Source of the DNA: Geodermatophilus sp. DF01-2
Lineage (GTDB): Bacteria; Actinomycetota; Actinomycetes; Mycobacteriales; Geodermatophilaceae
Assembly: GCF_004571065.1 (NCBI RefSeq)
Contig: NZ_SPQN01000003.1
Span: forward strand, 1-64,000
Length of the DNA stretch: 64,000 nt
Reading direction: 5' to 3'
Under the pieces are notes generated by a model. It was not told the DNA's origin, searched no databases, and worked only from the letters and a program-made list of their open reading frames with translations. Each line of letters starts with the position of its first letter. Position 1 is the first letter of the stretch. Position numbers and translations under genes: made by a program. This document shows, piece after piece, positions 25,253 to 38,225 of the stretch.

Positions 25253-26938
25253 CAGCCGCCCGGCGGCGACGAACTCCTGACGCAGCGCGGCCTTGTCGTC
25301 GTCGGTCATCAGCTCGTAGGACGGGGTGCCACGGCCCGCCCAGTGGTGGACCGGATCGGTGGTCCGCCAGCCGTCGGCCTGCATCTCCTTCTTCCGCAGC
25401 TTCCCCGAGCCCGTCGTGGGCAGCGCGGGCGAGATGCGGACGAAACGGGGGGCGCCCTTGGTGCCGAGGTCCTCCTGCTGCGCGAGGAAGGCGGGCAGGT
25501 CCAGGTCGTCGAACGCGGTGCCGTCGGCCACCTCGATCGCGGCCATGACCTGGTCGCCGGAGCGCGGGTCGGGGACGGCGAACACACCGGCGGCGAGCAC
25601 CTTCGGGTGCCGCCGCAGGATCCGCTCGGTGAGCAGCGCGGAGATGTTCTCGCTGTCGACCCGGATCCAGTCGCCGGAGCGGCCGGCGAAGTAGAGGTAG
25701 CCGCTCTCGTCGACGTAGCCGAGGTCGCCGGTCCAGTACCAGCCGTGCCGGACCCGTTCGGCGTCGGCGGCGGGGTTCTTCCAGTAGCCCTCGAAGGCGG
25801 CGGCCCCGGTGGTGTTCACCAGCTCGCCGATCGCCTCCTCGGCGTTGAGGACCCGGCCGTGCCGGTCGGTGCGCGCCGGCGGGCAGACCCCACGGGTCTC
25901 CGGGTCGACCACCCGCACGCCATCGTGGGCCGGACGGCCGAGCGCCGCCGCCGGTCCCTCCGGCGCCAGCTGGATCATCCCGGCGCCCTCGCTGGAGCCG
26001 TATGCCTCGAAGAGCGTGGCGCCGAACCGGCGCTTGAACTCCGCCTGGTCCTCGGGCGAGGCCTCGGTGCCGAAGCCGTGGGTGAGCGAGTTGTCGGCAT
26101 CGTCGTCCCGCTCGGGGGTCGCCAGGACATAACCGATCGCCTTGCCCACGTAGGTGAAGAACGTGGCGCCGTGGTGCCGGACGTCGGGCAGGAACCCCGA
26201 CGCGGAGAACTTCGGCGTCAGCGCGATGCAGGCGCCGGCCGCGAGCGACGGCGCCCACAGCCCCATGAGCGCGTTGCCGTGGAACAGCGGCATGCAGCAG
26301 TAGCTGACGTCGTCGGCGTCGACGTCGTACTTCGCGGCGTTGCTCCGCCCCAGCCGTACCAGGCGCGCCTGCGAGCAGCGGGCCGCCTTGGAGGCGCCGG
26401 TCGTGCCGGAGGTGAACAGCAGCAGCATCTGGGTCTGCGGGCTGATGGTCAGGTCGCGCACCGACTCCGGGTCGACGGCGGCCAGCCGCTCGGCGTAGGC
26501 CGGATCGTCCACCACGAGGTAGCGGTCGGGATCGACCCCCACGTCGAGCCCGTCGAGCAGGGCCAGACCGGCGCGGTCGGTGACGATGAGCTGACACTCG
26601 GTGTGCCGCACCTCGGCCTCGAGGTACTCGCCGCGGCGGGTGGAGTTGATGCCCACGACGGTGGCGCCGGCCAGCGCGGCGCCGCCGAGCCAGAACACGT
26701 ACTCGGGCACGTTGTCCAGCAGCACGCCGACGTGGAAGGGGCCGTCGATGCGCAGCTCCCGGGCCAGCGCCGACCGTGCGGCGCTCTCCCGCACGACCTC
26801 GTCCCACGTCCACACCCGCTCGCGGGTGCGCAGCCCCGGGCGGGTGTCGCCCACACGTGCCAGCAGCAGGTCGGCGATGGTGTCCGCGGACGCCGCGACC
26901 GGCGGTGCATCGGCCACGACCGGAGCAGCCCCGTTCAC
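25238..26938 (-). CDS. fadD17: Steroid-acyl-CoA ligase (FadD17-like)
   Basis: A 566-residue ANL-superfamily acyl-CoA synthetase. It shows LLFTSGTTGASKAARCS (ATP loop), YCCMPLFHGNA, KFSASGFLPDVRHHGATFF, YVGKAIGYVLATPE and WYWTGDLGYVDESGYLYFAGR; several of these are close to M. tuberculosis FadD17, which activates steroids with a five-carbon side chain. The C-terminal hinge and SGKLRKKEMQ lysine are present. GTG start overlaps the OYE gene stop by 4 nt. About 60 residues longer than FadD17, chiefly at the N-terminus. It is the entry step for a C24 steroid acid in this operon. Confidence 0.85.
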   Translation of the reverse strand: MNGAAPVVADAPPVAASADTIADLLLARVGDTRPGLRTRERVWTWDEVVRESAARSALARELRIDGPFHVGVLLDNVPEYVFWLGGAALAGATVVGINSTRRGEYLEAEVRHTECQLIVTDRAGLALLDGLDVGVDPDRYLVVDDPAYAERLAAVDPESVRDLTISPQTQMLLLFTSGTTGASKAARCSQARLVRLGRSNAAKYDVDADDVSYCCMPLFHGNALMGLWAPSLAAGACIALTPKFSASGFLPDVRHHGATFFTYVGKAIGYVLATPERDDDADNSLTHGFGTEASPEDQAEFKRRFGATLFEAYGSSEGAGMIQLAPEGPAAALGRPAHDGVRVVDPETRGVCPPARTDRHGRVLNAEEAIGELVNTTGAAAFEGYWKNPAADAERVRHGWYWTGDLGYVDESGYLYFAGRSGDWIRVDSENISALLTERILRRHPKVLAAGVFAVPDPRSGDQVMAAIEVADGTAFDDLDLPAFLAQQEDLGTKGAPRFVRISPALPTTGSGKLRKKEMQADGWRTTDPVHHWAGRGTPSYELMTDDDKAALRQEFVAAGRLRFLP

Positions 26939-28224
26939 GCGCTGACCTCCACCGCCGATGCCGCCTCGCCGGCTGGAGTGGCGGCGGGGGCGGCCGGCGT
27001 CGCCGCGGCGTCGGCGAAGGGGCTGGGATGGCCGGAGTCGACCAGGACGCAGCGGGTGCCGCGGTAGATCGTCGTCATGCACTTGTTGTTGTGGTCGCAC
27101 AGCGACCGGGTGCGCGGCTCGGCCTGGATGCGGTTAATCAGGTCCGGCTCGCGCAGCAGGGCGCGGCCCATGGCGACGAACTGGAAGCCCTCCGACATCG
27201 CCGTGTCCATGATCGCCCGGTCGGTGATGCCGCCGAGCAGGATCATCGGCAGGTCGACGGCTGCCCGGATCTGCTTGGCGTCCTGCAGGAGATAGCCGTC
27301 CTGGTAGGGATACGTGCGCAGGACACGGGAGCCGACGAGCTTGACCCCGATCTTCAGGGGCTCGGGCATGACACCGGCGAACTCCCGCAGCGGGGCGTCA
27401 CCCTTGAACAGGTACATGGGGTTGAGCAGCGAGCTGCCGGCGGTGAGCTCGAGCGCGTCGAGGCTGCCCGACTCCTCCAGCCACCGGGAGACGGGAATGG
27501 CCTCGTCCAGCCAGAAGCCGCCGGGCACGCCGTCGTCCATGTTGAGCTTGGCCAGGATCCCGACGCGGTCGCCGACCGCATCGCGGACCGCGCGCATGAT
27601 CTCCAGCGAGAGCCGGGCCCGGTTGGCCAGGCTGCCGCCGTACTCGTCGTCGCGGTGGTTGAGCCGCGGGCTCAGGAAGGAGCTGGGCAGGTAGTTGTGC
27701 CCGAGGTGCACCTCGATCGCGTCGAAGCCGGCGTCGGCCGCCATCCGCGCCGACTCCCCGAACTCCCGCACGATGCGCCGCAGGTCGTTCCGTGTTGCCG
27801 CCTTGGCGAAGCTCAGGGTCGTCTTGTGGAAGTGCCGGCTCGGCGCGAGCGCCGGGAGGCCGGTGGCCTTCGGGTTCCCCACCGCGCCGGCGTGGCCGAT
27901 CTGCACCGACACCGCCGCGCCCTCGGCGTGCACCGCGTCGGTGAGCCTGCGCAGGCCGGGCAGGGCGTCGGGGCGCCACACGATCTGCCCCTTGGCCTGG
28001 CACCCCTCGGGCGCCACGGCGCAGAACGAGAGAGTGGTCATGCCCACGCCACCGCGCGCGACCTGGACGTGGAAGTCGACCAGCTTGTCGGTGACCTGCC
28101 CGTCACGGCTGAGGCCCTCGAACGTGGCCGCCTTGATGGTGCGGTTCCGCAGCGTCACCGGGCCGAGCGTGGCGGGGGCGAAGACGTCCGGGGTCTCCGC
28201 TCGCGGAAGAGGGGTGACGGTCAC
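26935..28224 (-). CDS. Old Yellow Enzyme-type NADH:flavin oxidoreductase
   Basis: A 429-residue FMN TIM-barrel oxidoreductase. Features include TLRNRTIKAATFEG at the FMN site, VSVQIGHAGA, DAIEVHLGHNYLPSSFLSP, the NRARLSLEIMRAVR helix, and a C-terminal DHNNKCM region. It lacks the long iron-sulfur/FAD extension of BaiCD-type enzymes. OYE-related enzymes act on 3-keto-4-ene steroids in bile-acid metabolism, so saturation or desaturation at C4-C5 of a 5-beta steroid is a fair guess. First gene of the eight-gene side-chain operon; GTG with GGAGG 8 nt before it and a palindrome upstream. Confidence 0.8.
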   Translation of the reverse strand: MTVTPLPRAETPDVFAPATLGPVTLRNRTIKAATFEGLSRDGQVTDKLVDFHVQVARGGVGMTTLSFCAVAPEGCQAKGQIVWRPDALPGLRRLTDAVHAEGAAVSVQIGHAGAVGNPKATGLPALAPSRHFHKTTLSFAKAATRNDLRRIVREFGESARMAADAGFDAIEVHLGHNYLPSSFLSPRLNHRDDEYGGSLANRARLSLEIMRAVRDAVGDRVGILAKLNMDDGVPGGFWLDEAIPVSRWLEESGSLDALELTAGSSLLNPMYLFKGDAPLREFAGVMPEPLKIGVKLVGSRVLRTYPYQDGYLLQDAKQIRAAVDLPMILLGGITDRAIMDTAMSEGFQFVAMGRALLREPDLINRIQAEPRTRSLCDHNNKCMTTIYRGTRCVLVDSGHPSPFADAAATPAAPAATPAGEAASAVEVSA

Positions 28225-28334
28225 GGGCGGTACCTCCACGGGATGTCGGCGAACCGGTCGGCGGTGCGGCCGGGACGGCGGACCGGCTCGGCGCGGCGAG
28301 GCTAACGACGGCCGCGCCGGCGTCCCGGCGACGA

Positions 28335-28349
28335 TCCCGCTGATCGGGA
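28335..28349 (-). promoter_or_regulatory. Palindromic regulon site, OYE/side-chain operon promoter
   Basis: TCCCGCTGATCGGGA, perfect arms. Centre about 40 bp upstream of TAGCCT (28299-28304, minus strand), which would drive the eight-gene operon from 28224 down to 19539. Confidence 0.7.
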
Positions 28350-28655
28350 GGCGCCCGCCCCGCCGGGCGCACGACGGGGCCCGGCCCAGCCGCGCGCCCG
28401 CCGACGGCCCGTCTCCGGCCGGTGCGCCCGCCCGCGGCGTTCGGCTGGGTCTGCGGCGCTGACCAGGGCCGACGGGGCCCGTCACACCAGGGCGCCCACT
28501 CAGCGGGACCGGGTCGGTCGGTGAGCTGCCTCGCTCGTGGCGGTGACCGAGGCCGGAAGCGGGCTGTTCGACCTCGACTACGCCGGCACCCTGCCCGACG
28601 TCGGCGAGGATTCGCCGTTCACGTTCACGCACGACCTCAGCGCGTCAGGTCCCTG

Positions 28656-28670
28656 TCCCGGTGATCGGGA
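28656..28670 (+). promoter_or_regulatory. Palindromic regulon site, acyl-CoA ligase promoter
   Basis: TCCCGGTGATCGGGA, extended by flanking G and C to a 17-bp inverted repeat. Centre about 39 bp upstream of CAGAAT (28699-28704). Confidence 0.7.
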
Positions 28671-28750
28671 CGCAGCCTCGGGTCACCGCAGCCGGGACCA
28701 GAATGACGCGTCGTACGTGCTGGCCCACAGGTTCGACCCCCGGAGCGACG

Positions 28751-30400
28751 ATGACGACCTCGACCGATCCCCAGGCCGCCGCGCTCGCGGTGATGTCCGG
28801 CCTCACCGGCCCCGGCGGGCCGTTCGAGCTCACCCGTGAGGAGGTGCTCGGGGCCCCCGTGACCGTGTTCGCGAATCGGGCACGGTCTCTGGGTGAGCTG
28901 CTCAGCGCCTCGGTGCAGCACGGGGACCGGGACTACCTCGTCACCGCCGACCGGCGGATCTCCTTCGCCGAGCACGCCCGGCAGGTGGCCTCGCTGGCTC
29001 GCGTGCTGCGGGAGGAGCACGGGGTGCGCCCGGGCGACCGGGTCGGCGTGCTGGCCGCCAACAGCCCGGAGTGGGTGGTCACGTTCTGGGCCACGGTGTC
29101 GCTGGGCGCGGTCGCGGTCGGCTACAACTCGTGGTGGTCGGCCGCGGAGGTCGAGTACGGCCTGGCGCACACCACGCCGAAGGTGCTCGTGGCCGACGCG
29201 AAGCGGCGCACGCTGCTGCCGGCCGGCGTGCCCGGCGTCGCCGTGCTGAGCACCGAGGAGGACCTGCCCCGTCTGGTCGTGCAGCACCCGGACGAGCCGC
29301 TCGCGCCGGTCGACGTGACGGAGGACGAGCCGGCCATCGTCCTCTACACCAGCGGTACCTCGGGCCGGCCGAAGGGCGCGGTGCACTCCCACCGCAACGT
29401 GACGTCGGTCGTCGAGTACCACCGGATGAACGACGCATTCGCCACGGCCTTCGGCGATCCGACCGACCCGCGCGACAAGCGCTACCTGCTCTGCCTGCCG
29501 CTGTTCCACATCGCGAGCCTGCACAACCTGGCGATCCCGCGGCTGGCCACCGGCAGCACGGCCGTCATCCACCAGGGCGCCTTCGACGTCGACCGGGTGC
29601 TGCGGCTGATCGAGCAGGAACGGGTCACGCACTGGGGCGCGGTGCCGACCATGGCCTACCGGCTGCTGCAGCACGGCGACCTGTCGGACTACGACCTCTC
29701 CTCGCTCACCGCGTTCGCGCTGGCCTCGGCCCCCTCCTCGCCGGAGTTCAAGGCGCGGCTGCAAGAGGCGCTGCCGGTGGCCAAGCGGGCGCTGGCCGAC
29801 AGCTACGGGCTCACCGAGTCCTGCACGGCGCTCACCGTCGCCACCCCCATGGACCTCGCGGAGACGCCGGGCACGCTCGGCCGGCCGATCGCCACCGTCG
29901 AGCTGGAGATCCGCGACGAGGCCAACCAGCCGCTGCCGGAGGGCGAGGAAGGCGAGATCTGCGTTCGCAGCCCCTACAACATGCTCGGCTACTGGAACGA
30001 CGACGAGGCGACGGCCCGGGCGATCGACCCCGACCGCTGGATGCACACCGGCGACATCGGACAGATCGACCAGGGGCGGGTACGGCTGACCACCCGCCGG
30101 TCGGACCTCATCATCCGCGGCGGCGAGAACGTCTACCCCGCCGAGGTCGAAGGCGCACTCATGGAGCACCCCGCCGTCCTGGAGGCGGTCGTCCTCGGCC
30201 AAACCTCCGACGAGCTGGGTCAGGAGGTGGCGGCCGTCGTGGTGGTGGAGCCGGGCGCGGCGGTCACCGACGCCGACCTGGGCGCGTGGTTGGGCGACCG
30301 GCTCGCTTACTTCAAGATCCCGACCCGCTGGCGCTTCACGTCCGAGGCTCTGCCGCGCAACGCGACCGGCAAGGTGATGCGCACCCGCGTCGGGCTCTGA
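28751..30400 (+). CDS. Class I adenylate-forming acyl-CoA ligase
   Basis: A 549-residue acyl-CoA synthetase: [16 protein letters not shown] (ATP/phosphate loop), [44 protein letters not shown] in consecutive stretches, and the catalytic Lys in ATGKVMR. The substrate is not evident; the protein differs from FadD17, FadD19 and FadD3 as I know them. As a single gene with its own palindrome it belongs to the regulon and may activate a different steroid acid or a ring-degradation intermediate. ATG at 28751 has GGAG 5 nt upstream. Confidence 0.85.
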   Translation: MTTSTDPQAAALAVMSGLTGPGGPFELTREEVLGAPVTVFANRARSLGELLSASVQHGDRDYLVTADRRISFAEHARQVASLARVLREEHGVRPGDRVGVLAANSPEWVVTFWATVSLGAVAVGYNSWWSAAEVEYGLAHTTPKVLVADAKRRTLLPAGVPGVAVLSTEEDLPRLVVQHPDEPLAPVDVTEDEPAIVLYTSGTSGRPKGAVHSHRNVTSVVEYHRMNDAFATAFGDPTDPRDKRYLLCLPLFHIASLHNLAIPRLATGSTAVIHQGAFDVDRVLRLIEQERVTHWGAVPTMAYRLLQHGDLSDYDLSSLTAFALASAPSSPEFKARLQEALPVAKRALADSYGLTESCTALTVATPMDLAETPGTLGRPIATVELEIRDEANQPLPEGEEGEICVRSPYNMLGYWNDDEATARAIDPDRWMHTGDIGQIDQGRVRLTTRRSDLIIRGGENVYPAEVEGALMEHPAVLEAVVLGQTSDELGQEVAAVVVVEPGAAVTDADLGAWLGDRLAYFKIPTRWRFTSEALPRNATGKVMRTRVGL

Positions 30401-30406
30401 CCCACT

Positions 30407-30457
30407 GACGACGGCGCCCGCCGGTTCCCGAGAGGGGAGCCGGCGGGCGCCGTCGTC
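30407..30457. terminator. Bidirectional hairpin after the acyl-CoA ligase
   Basis: An 18-bp stem (30407-30424 with 30440-30457) between the convergent ligase and thioesterase genes. Confidence 0.8.
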
Positions 30458-30492
30458 AAGGCCTCAGTCGCCGCAGCCCGTGCGAGGCAGGG

Positions 30493-31119
30493 TCAGCGGG
30501 GCCGGGACAGGTGCTTGGCGATGAACAGCCCGTCCGCACTGACGCACAGTCGGCCACCGGCACTGATGGTGCCGAAGGAGCGGATCTTCCGCCCGTCGAC
30601 GGAGACCTGGCGACCGGTCACGGTCAGTGGCTCGAACAGCGGCGTGGGCTGGTGGTAGCGGATGGTCAGCTCGGCGGTCATGCCCGACGGACCGGCCCAG
30701 TGGTTGGCGACGCCCAGGGTGTGGTCGAGCAGCAGCGCGGAGATGCCGCCGTGCACGAAGCCGGGCGGCCCCTGGTAAGGCATGCCGAGCGTGGCCGTGC
30801 CCTCGATCGCACCGTCCTCCCGCCCGGCGAGCGGCAGCGGCGGCGCGATCGCGTTCTCCGGCCCGGTGACCGGGTCGTGCCGGGTGACGCCCTCGCCCGC
30901 CCACATGTCCACCATCCGGGCTTCGCGCGGCGGTGCGTGGTCCTCGACGTGGTCGGCAACGGCGTTGAGCCGATCGGCGACCTCGGCCATCTCCGCGGCC
31001 GTGCTGTCCCCGGCGTGCAGGAGCGCGGCGATGACCCGACGCGCGGCGGCGACCGCAGCATCCACGCCTTGGTTGTTGGCCGTCGCGGTCAACGGCGGCC
31101 GTTCGGGAGCGGTGGTCAC
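30493..31119 (-). CDS. PaaI-type hotdog thioesterase
   Basis: A 208-residue protein with a single hotdog domain in its C-terminal two thirds: PGFVHGGISALLLDHTLGVA is the PaaI/4HBT active-site helix (HGG then Asp), followed by TAELTIRYHQPTPLFEPL. It should hydrolyse an acyl-CoA, either to recover CoA from dead-end intermediates or to release a steroid acid. Last gene of the fadA5-like operon; GTG start overlaps the MaoC stop by 4 nt. Confidence 0.8.
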   Translation of the reverse strand: MTTAPERPPLTATANNQGVDAAVAAARRVIAALLHAGDSTAAEMAEVADRLNAVADHVEDHAPPREARMVDMWAGEGVTRHDPVTGPENAIAPPLPLAGREDGAIEGTATLGMPYQGPPGFVHGGISALLLDHTLGVANHWAGPSGMTAELTIRYHQPTPLFEPLTVTGRQVSVDGRKIRSFGTISAGGRLCVSADGLFIAKHLSRPR

Positions 31120-31985
31120 CGGACCACCGCCCGGCCGTGGGTGAGCACGGGACCGCCGTCTCGTTCAGGGCACACCGCGGTGAGCAGCAGCGCGTCGCCG
31201 TCGCGCCAGACGCTGGTGCTGATGGTCTGGCCGGGGTGGAGGGAGCCGGCGAAGCGCACCGACAGGGACACCAGCCGGCCGGCGTCGCCGTCGAGCAGGC
31301 CGTCGACGATCGCCTTGGCGACCAACCCGTAGGTGGCCAGTCCGTGCAGGATGGGTCGCTCGAAGCCGGCCATCGCCGCGAACTCCGGGTCGGCGTGCAG
31401 CGGGTTGAGGTCCCCGTTGAGCCGGTAGAGCAGCGCGGTCTGCGGCGTGGTCGGTGACCGGAGCACGGCGTCGGGCTCCCGCTCGGGCGCCGACCATGGG
31501 GCGTCCGGGCCGGGTTCGCCGCCGAAGCCGCCTTCGCCCCGGGCCCAGATCTGCATGGTCGTCGTCCACAGCGGGGTGCCGTCGCCGTCGGTGGCCGCCT
31601 GCTCCATCTCGACGACGGCGGCCTTGCCCTTGTCCCAGACGTTGGCCACCCGCGAGGAGACCTGCGCCGCACCGGACGCGGGCAGCGGCCGGTGCACGGT
31701 CAGCGACTGACCGGCGTGCAGGATGCGGCGGAGGTCGATGTCGATACCCGGCATGGACATCGGCAGGGCCTCCCGATCGCCGTCGGAGACCCCCTGCCCG
31801 GCCACCATGGCGAACGTGGGCAGCACCTGGAGGTCCCGCTCGAAGGTGTACCGGAGCTCCGGGTCCGAGTCGGCGTGCGCGCCCGCACCGAGGCTTAGGT
31901 GGTACAACAGCACGTCACGCCGGGTCCAGGTGACGTCACGGACGGTCGGCTCGGCCGACAGCGCCTTGTCCAGATCGATCGGCAT
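31116..31985 (-). CDS. MaoC-type enoyl-CoA hydratase, double hotdog
   Basis: A 289-residue two-hotdog hydratase, paralogous to the one at 19.5 kb (shared FERDLQVLPTFAM, VANVWDKGKAAV, FGGEPGP and LNPLHADPEFAAMAGFERPILHG). The length and position next to FadE34- and FadA5-like genes favour the role of ChsH3: hydration of the C24 enoyl-CoA in the first side-chain cycle. ATG at 31985, with GAGAGGA 10 nt upstream; it lies 14 nt after the dehydrogenase stop. Confidence 0.85.
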   Translation of the reverse strand: MPIDLDKALSAEPTVRDVTWTRRDVLLYHLSLGAGAHADSDPELRYTFERDLQVLPTFAMVAGQGVSDGDREALPMSMPGIDIDLRRILHAGQSLTVHRPLPASGAAQVSSRVANVWDKGKAAVVEMEQAATDGDGTPLWTTTMQIWARGEGGFGGEPGPDAPWSAPEREPDAVLRSPTTPQTALLYRLNGDLNPLHADPEFAAMAGFERPILHGLATYGLVAKAIVDGLLDGDAGRLVSLSVRFAGSLHPGQTISTSVWRDGDALLLTAVCPERDGGPVLTHGRAVVR

Positions 31986-31999
31986 GCTGGGCAGTCCTC

Positions 32000-34195
32000 T
32001 CAGGCCCGGGGGGCGGACGGTTCCGGATCGCGCGGCAGCCCGAGCAGCCGCTCGCCGATGATGTTCAGCTGCACGTCGGTGGTTCCACCCGCGATCGACA
32101 TGCAGCGGGAGTTCAGGAACCACCACATCGGATCCCCGTGCACCGGTGCGCCGTGCAGGGCGGCCGGGCCCAGCCAGTCGACGGCGGTCTCCCACACCTC
32201 CTGGATGTGCTCGACGCCGATCAGCTTGCCGATGCTCGACTCCGCGCCGGGCTGCTGGCCGCTGAGGGAGCGGATCGTCGTCCGCAGACCGAACAGCGCA
32301 CCGGACTGGGCGTCGCAGATCACGCTGCCCAGATGGCTCAGCTGCTCGGCGTCCGGCCCGCCCGGCATGGCCTCCGCCAGCCGCACCAGCGCCTCTCCCC
32401 CGCTGCCCAGCGAGGAGTCGCGCGACAACGACACCCGTTCGTTGGCCAACGTCGTGCGGGCCAGCTTCCAGCCGTCCCCGGGCTCCCCCACCAGCATCTC
32501 GTCGGGGACGAGGACGTCGTCGAAGAAGACCTCGTTGAACAGCGCCTCGCCGGTGAGCTCGCGCAGCGGCCGGATGTCGATACCCGGAGTGGACATGTCG
32601 AGCAGGAAGTAGGACAGCCCCTTGTGCTTGGGCGCCGACGGGTCGGTGCGGGCGAGCAGGATCCCCCACTGCGCGTCGCGGGCCATCGACGTCCAGACCT
32701 TCTGGCCGGTGACCCGCCAACCGCCCTCGACCTTCTCCGCGCGGGTGGACAGCGCGGCAAGGTCGGAGCCGGCGCCCGGCTCGCTGAACAGCTGGCACCA
32801 GAGGATCTCGCCGCGCAGCGACGGCGGGAGGAAGCGCTCCTGCTGCTCGCGGCTGCCGTGGGCGATGATCGTGGGCACCACCCAGTTGCCGATGATCATG
32901 TCCGTCGGGCGCAGCCCCGCCGCCCGCAGCTCCTCGGCGATGACCAGCTGGGCCACCGCGTCGGCGGCCCTGCCCCACGGGGCGGGCAGGTGTGGCGCGG
33001 TGTACCCGCGGTCGGCCAGGTAGGCGGCCCGCTCGGTGCCCTCGAGCGCGGCGGCGTCCGTCAGCTCCGCCCGGACGCCGGCCCGCACCTGCTCCGCCTC
33101 GAGCGGCAGCTCGACGGAGAGCTCGCGGCGCGCGCCGGCCAGGGTGAGCTCCGCGACCCGCTGCCGCCAGGACGCGGTGGACCCCAGCAGCAGCCGGAGG
33201 GTCTGGGCGCGCCGCAGGTAGAGGCCGGCGTCGTGTTCCCAGGTGAAGCCGATGCCGCCGAGGGTCTGGATGCAGTCCTTGGCGTCGGCGAACGCCGCCT
33301 CGACGCTCGTGGCACCGGCGACGGCCGCGGCCAGCCGCGCCTCGCCCGGGTCGCTGCCCGGCTCGGCGGCGCGGGCGGCGTCCCAGGCGCACACCCGGGC
33401 CTGCTCGGCCCGGGCCAGCATGCGGGCCACCCGGTGCTTGACGCCCTGGAACTGGCCGATCGGGCGGCCGAACTGCTGGCGCACCCGGGCGTAGTCGGCC
33501 GATGTCGCGGTCGTCCAGTCCGCCAGGCCCGAGGCCTCGGCGGCGAACAACGCGGCGGCCAGGTCCACCGGCAGCCGCGCATCCAGGCCGAGCACCGCTT
33601 CCGTGGGAACGGCGACGTCGTCGGCCCGGACGGTGGCGAGCCGGCGGGTGAGGTCGTGGCTGGGCAGCTCGGTGACCTCGATGCACTCCCGTGGCAGGAC
33701 CACCCAGGCGATCGCGCCACCGTCCCGGACCGCCAGGACGAGGACGTCGGCCAGCGGACCGCCCAGCACCGGCTCGGACACACCCGACAGGCGCAAGGAC
33801 CCGCCGTCACGGCTGAGGAGCAGCGTGCCGGGGGCGAGGCCGACGGCTCCGCGGAGCTCACCGGAGGCCAGCGACGGAAGGTGCTCGGCCGCCCCGGCGC
33901 GGTCGAGCACCGCCGAGGCGAGCACGGTGGGGAGGAACGGGCCGGGCACCATCCCGCGTCCGAGCTCCTCGATGACGACGGCCAGCTCGACCATCCCGTA
34001 ACCGGCGCCACCGGACGCCTCGGGCAGGTGCAGACCGAGCAGCCCCGCCTCAACCAGGCGTCCCCAGAAGCCGGGCAGCTCCTCGGTCTTGGCGTCGACC
34101 GCCGCGCGCACCGCCTCCGGGCCGACGTGCCGGGCAGCAAGGCCGCGGACGGAGTCGCGCAGGTCCCGGTGTTCCTCGCTGAGTCCCAGGGTCAC
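32000..34195 (-). CDS. fadE34: Fused two-domain acyl-CoA dehydrogenase (FadE34/ChsE3-like)
   Basis: A 731-residue fusion of two acyl-CoA dehydrogenase units. The N-terminal unit (residues 1 to about 350) has EASGGAGYGMVEL, VRQQFGRPIGQFQGVKHR and TLGGIGFTWEHDAGLYLRRA but a degenerate flavin segment; the C-terminal unit has an intact FSEPGAGSDLAAL and GQKVWTSMA. This is the layout of M. tuberculosis FadE34 (711 residues), which dehydrogenates 3-oxo-cholenoyl-CoA. It corresponds to the ChsE1/E2 heteromer joined in one chain. GTG at 34195; 4 nt after the FadA5-like stop. Confidence 0.87.
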   Translation of the reverse strand: MTLGLSEEHRDLRDSVRGLAARHVGPEAVRAAVDAKTEELPGFWGRLVEAGLLGLHLPEASGGAGYGMVELAVVIEELGRGMVPGPFLPTVLASAVLDRAGAAEHLPSLASGELRGAVGLAPGTLLLSRDGGSLRLSGVSEPVLGGPLADVLVLAVRDGGAIAWVVLPRECIEVTELPSHDLTRRLATVRADDVAVPTEAVLGLDARLPVDLAAALFAAEASGLADWTTATSADYARVRQQFGRPIGQFQGVKHRVARMLARAEQARVCAWDAARAAEPGSDPGEARLAAAVAGATSVEAAFADAKDCIQTLGGIGFTWEHDAGLYLRRAQTLRLLLGSTASWRQRVAELTLAGARRELSVELPLEAEQVRAGVRAELTDAAALEGTERAAYLADRGYTAPHLPAPWGRAADAVAQLVIAEELRAAGLRPTDMIIGNWVVPTIIAHGSREQQERFLPPSLRGEILWCQLFSEPGAGSDLAALSTRAEKVEGGWRVTGQKVWTSMARDAQWGILLARTDPSAPKHKGLSYFLLDMSTPGIDIRPLRELTGEALFNEVFFDDVLVPDEMLVGEPGDGWKLARTTLANERVSLSRDSSLGSGGEALVRLAEAMPGGPDAEQLSHLGSVICDAQSGALFGLRTTIRSLSGQQPGAESSIGKLIGVEHIQEVWETAVDWLGPAALHGAPVHGDPMWWFLNSRCMSIAGGTTDVQLNIIGERLLGLPRDPEPSAPRA

Positions 34196-34199
34196 GGCG

Positions 34200-37431
<3,232 letters not shown>

Positions 37432-37441
37432 GTCTCTCCTG

Positions 37442-38191
37442 TCAGATGTGCGAGCCGCCGTCGACCCGCAGGTCCACGCCGGTGAGGTAGGAGGCATCGC
37501 GGGAGGCCGCGAAGGCGATGGTCGAGGCGATCTGCTCGGGTTTCCCGGTTCCCATCGGGGAGACGATCCGCGCGTAGTAGGCCGGGTCGAGGCCCTCGAA
37601 CCGCACTGCCGCGGTCAGCGGCGTGGCGGTCGAGCCGGGCGAGACGACCAGGACCCGGACGCCCCTGCCGATCACCTCCGACGCCAGGCTGAGCGAGAAG
37701 GCGAGCACCGCGCCCTTGGTGGCCGAGTACGCCGTCATGAACGGGTTGCCGTGGCTGGCCGACGACGACGCGGTGTTGACGATGACCCCGTCCTCGGGCA
37801 GGTGCCTGAGCGCCTCGCGGCAGAACAGCGCGGTGCCGACGACGTTGACGTCGAACAGCGTCCGCAGGTCGTCGACGGTGAGCCGCTCGATCGGCGTGGT
37901 GCGGTGGATGCCGGCCACGTTGACCAGCACGTCGAGCGCGCCCAGGTCGGCGACCGCAGCGTCGACGGCGGCCACCACGGCCGCCTCGTCGGAGACGTCC
38001 GCGACGTGAGCCACGATGTGACCCGCGCCGGACACCGCATCTACGGTGCCGGCCAGACCCGCCTCGTCGGCGTCGACCGCGAACACGTGCGCCCCCTCGG
38101 CGACCAGGCGCACGGCCGTCGCCCGGCCGATGCCCGAACCCGCCCCGGTGAGCAGCACCGCGGTGCCGGTGAACCGGTCAGTGATGACCAC
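37442..38191 (-). CDS. Short-chain dehydrogenase/reductase
   Basis: A 249-residue classical SDR: LTGAGSGIGRATAVRL, NVAGIHRTTP, catalytic Ser in NTASSSASHG and YSATKGAV. It is a close paralogue of the SDR at 46.3 kb (same length, same RLVAEGA, RTTP, VSPG and DGGSHI/V positions). A steroid ring hydroxyl (for example at C7 or C12) could be the target, but this is inferred only from context. GTG start with GAGGAG 6 nt upstream. Its promoter lies within the 3-prime end of the tetR gene. Confidence 0.83.
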   Translation of the reverse strand: MVITDRFTGTAVLLTGAGSGIGRATAVRLVAEGAHVFAVDADEAGLAGTVDAVSGAGHIVAHVADVSDEAAVVAAVDAAVADLGALDVLVNVAGIHRTTPIERLTVDDLRTLFDVNVVGTALFCREALRHLPEDGVIVNTASSSASHGNPFMTAYSATKGAVLAFSLSLASEVIGRGVRVLVVSPGSTATPLTAAVRFEGLDPAYYARIVSPMGTGKPEQIASTIAFAASRDASYLTGVDLRVDGGSHI

Positions 38192-38225
38192 GCCGTCTCC
38201 TCGCGTCGGTGGCGAGGGGCGGACG

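Larger units (their letters stand above)
28225..28750. other. Divergent intergenic region with two or three palindromes
   Basis: 526 nt between the OYE and FadD genes. It carries perfect palindromes for each direction, a degenerate one (GCCCACTCAGCGGGA, 28494-28508), and -10-like hexamers TAGCCT (28299-28304, minus) and CAGAAT (28699-28704, plus). A short open frame from 28537 has no recognisable similarity. Confidence 0.65.

Noticed and set aside
28494-28508. GCCCACTCAGCGGGA as a further regulon site
   Set aside because: Only the right arm is intact and no -10-like hexamer stands at the usual distance on either strand.
28537-28839. A short plus-strand frame (about 100 codons) between the OYE and FadD genes
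   Set aside because: No recognisable similarity; it runs through a palindrome and a -10 box and overlaps the ligase start in another frame.
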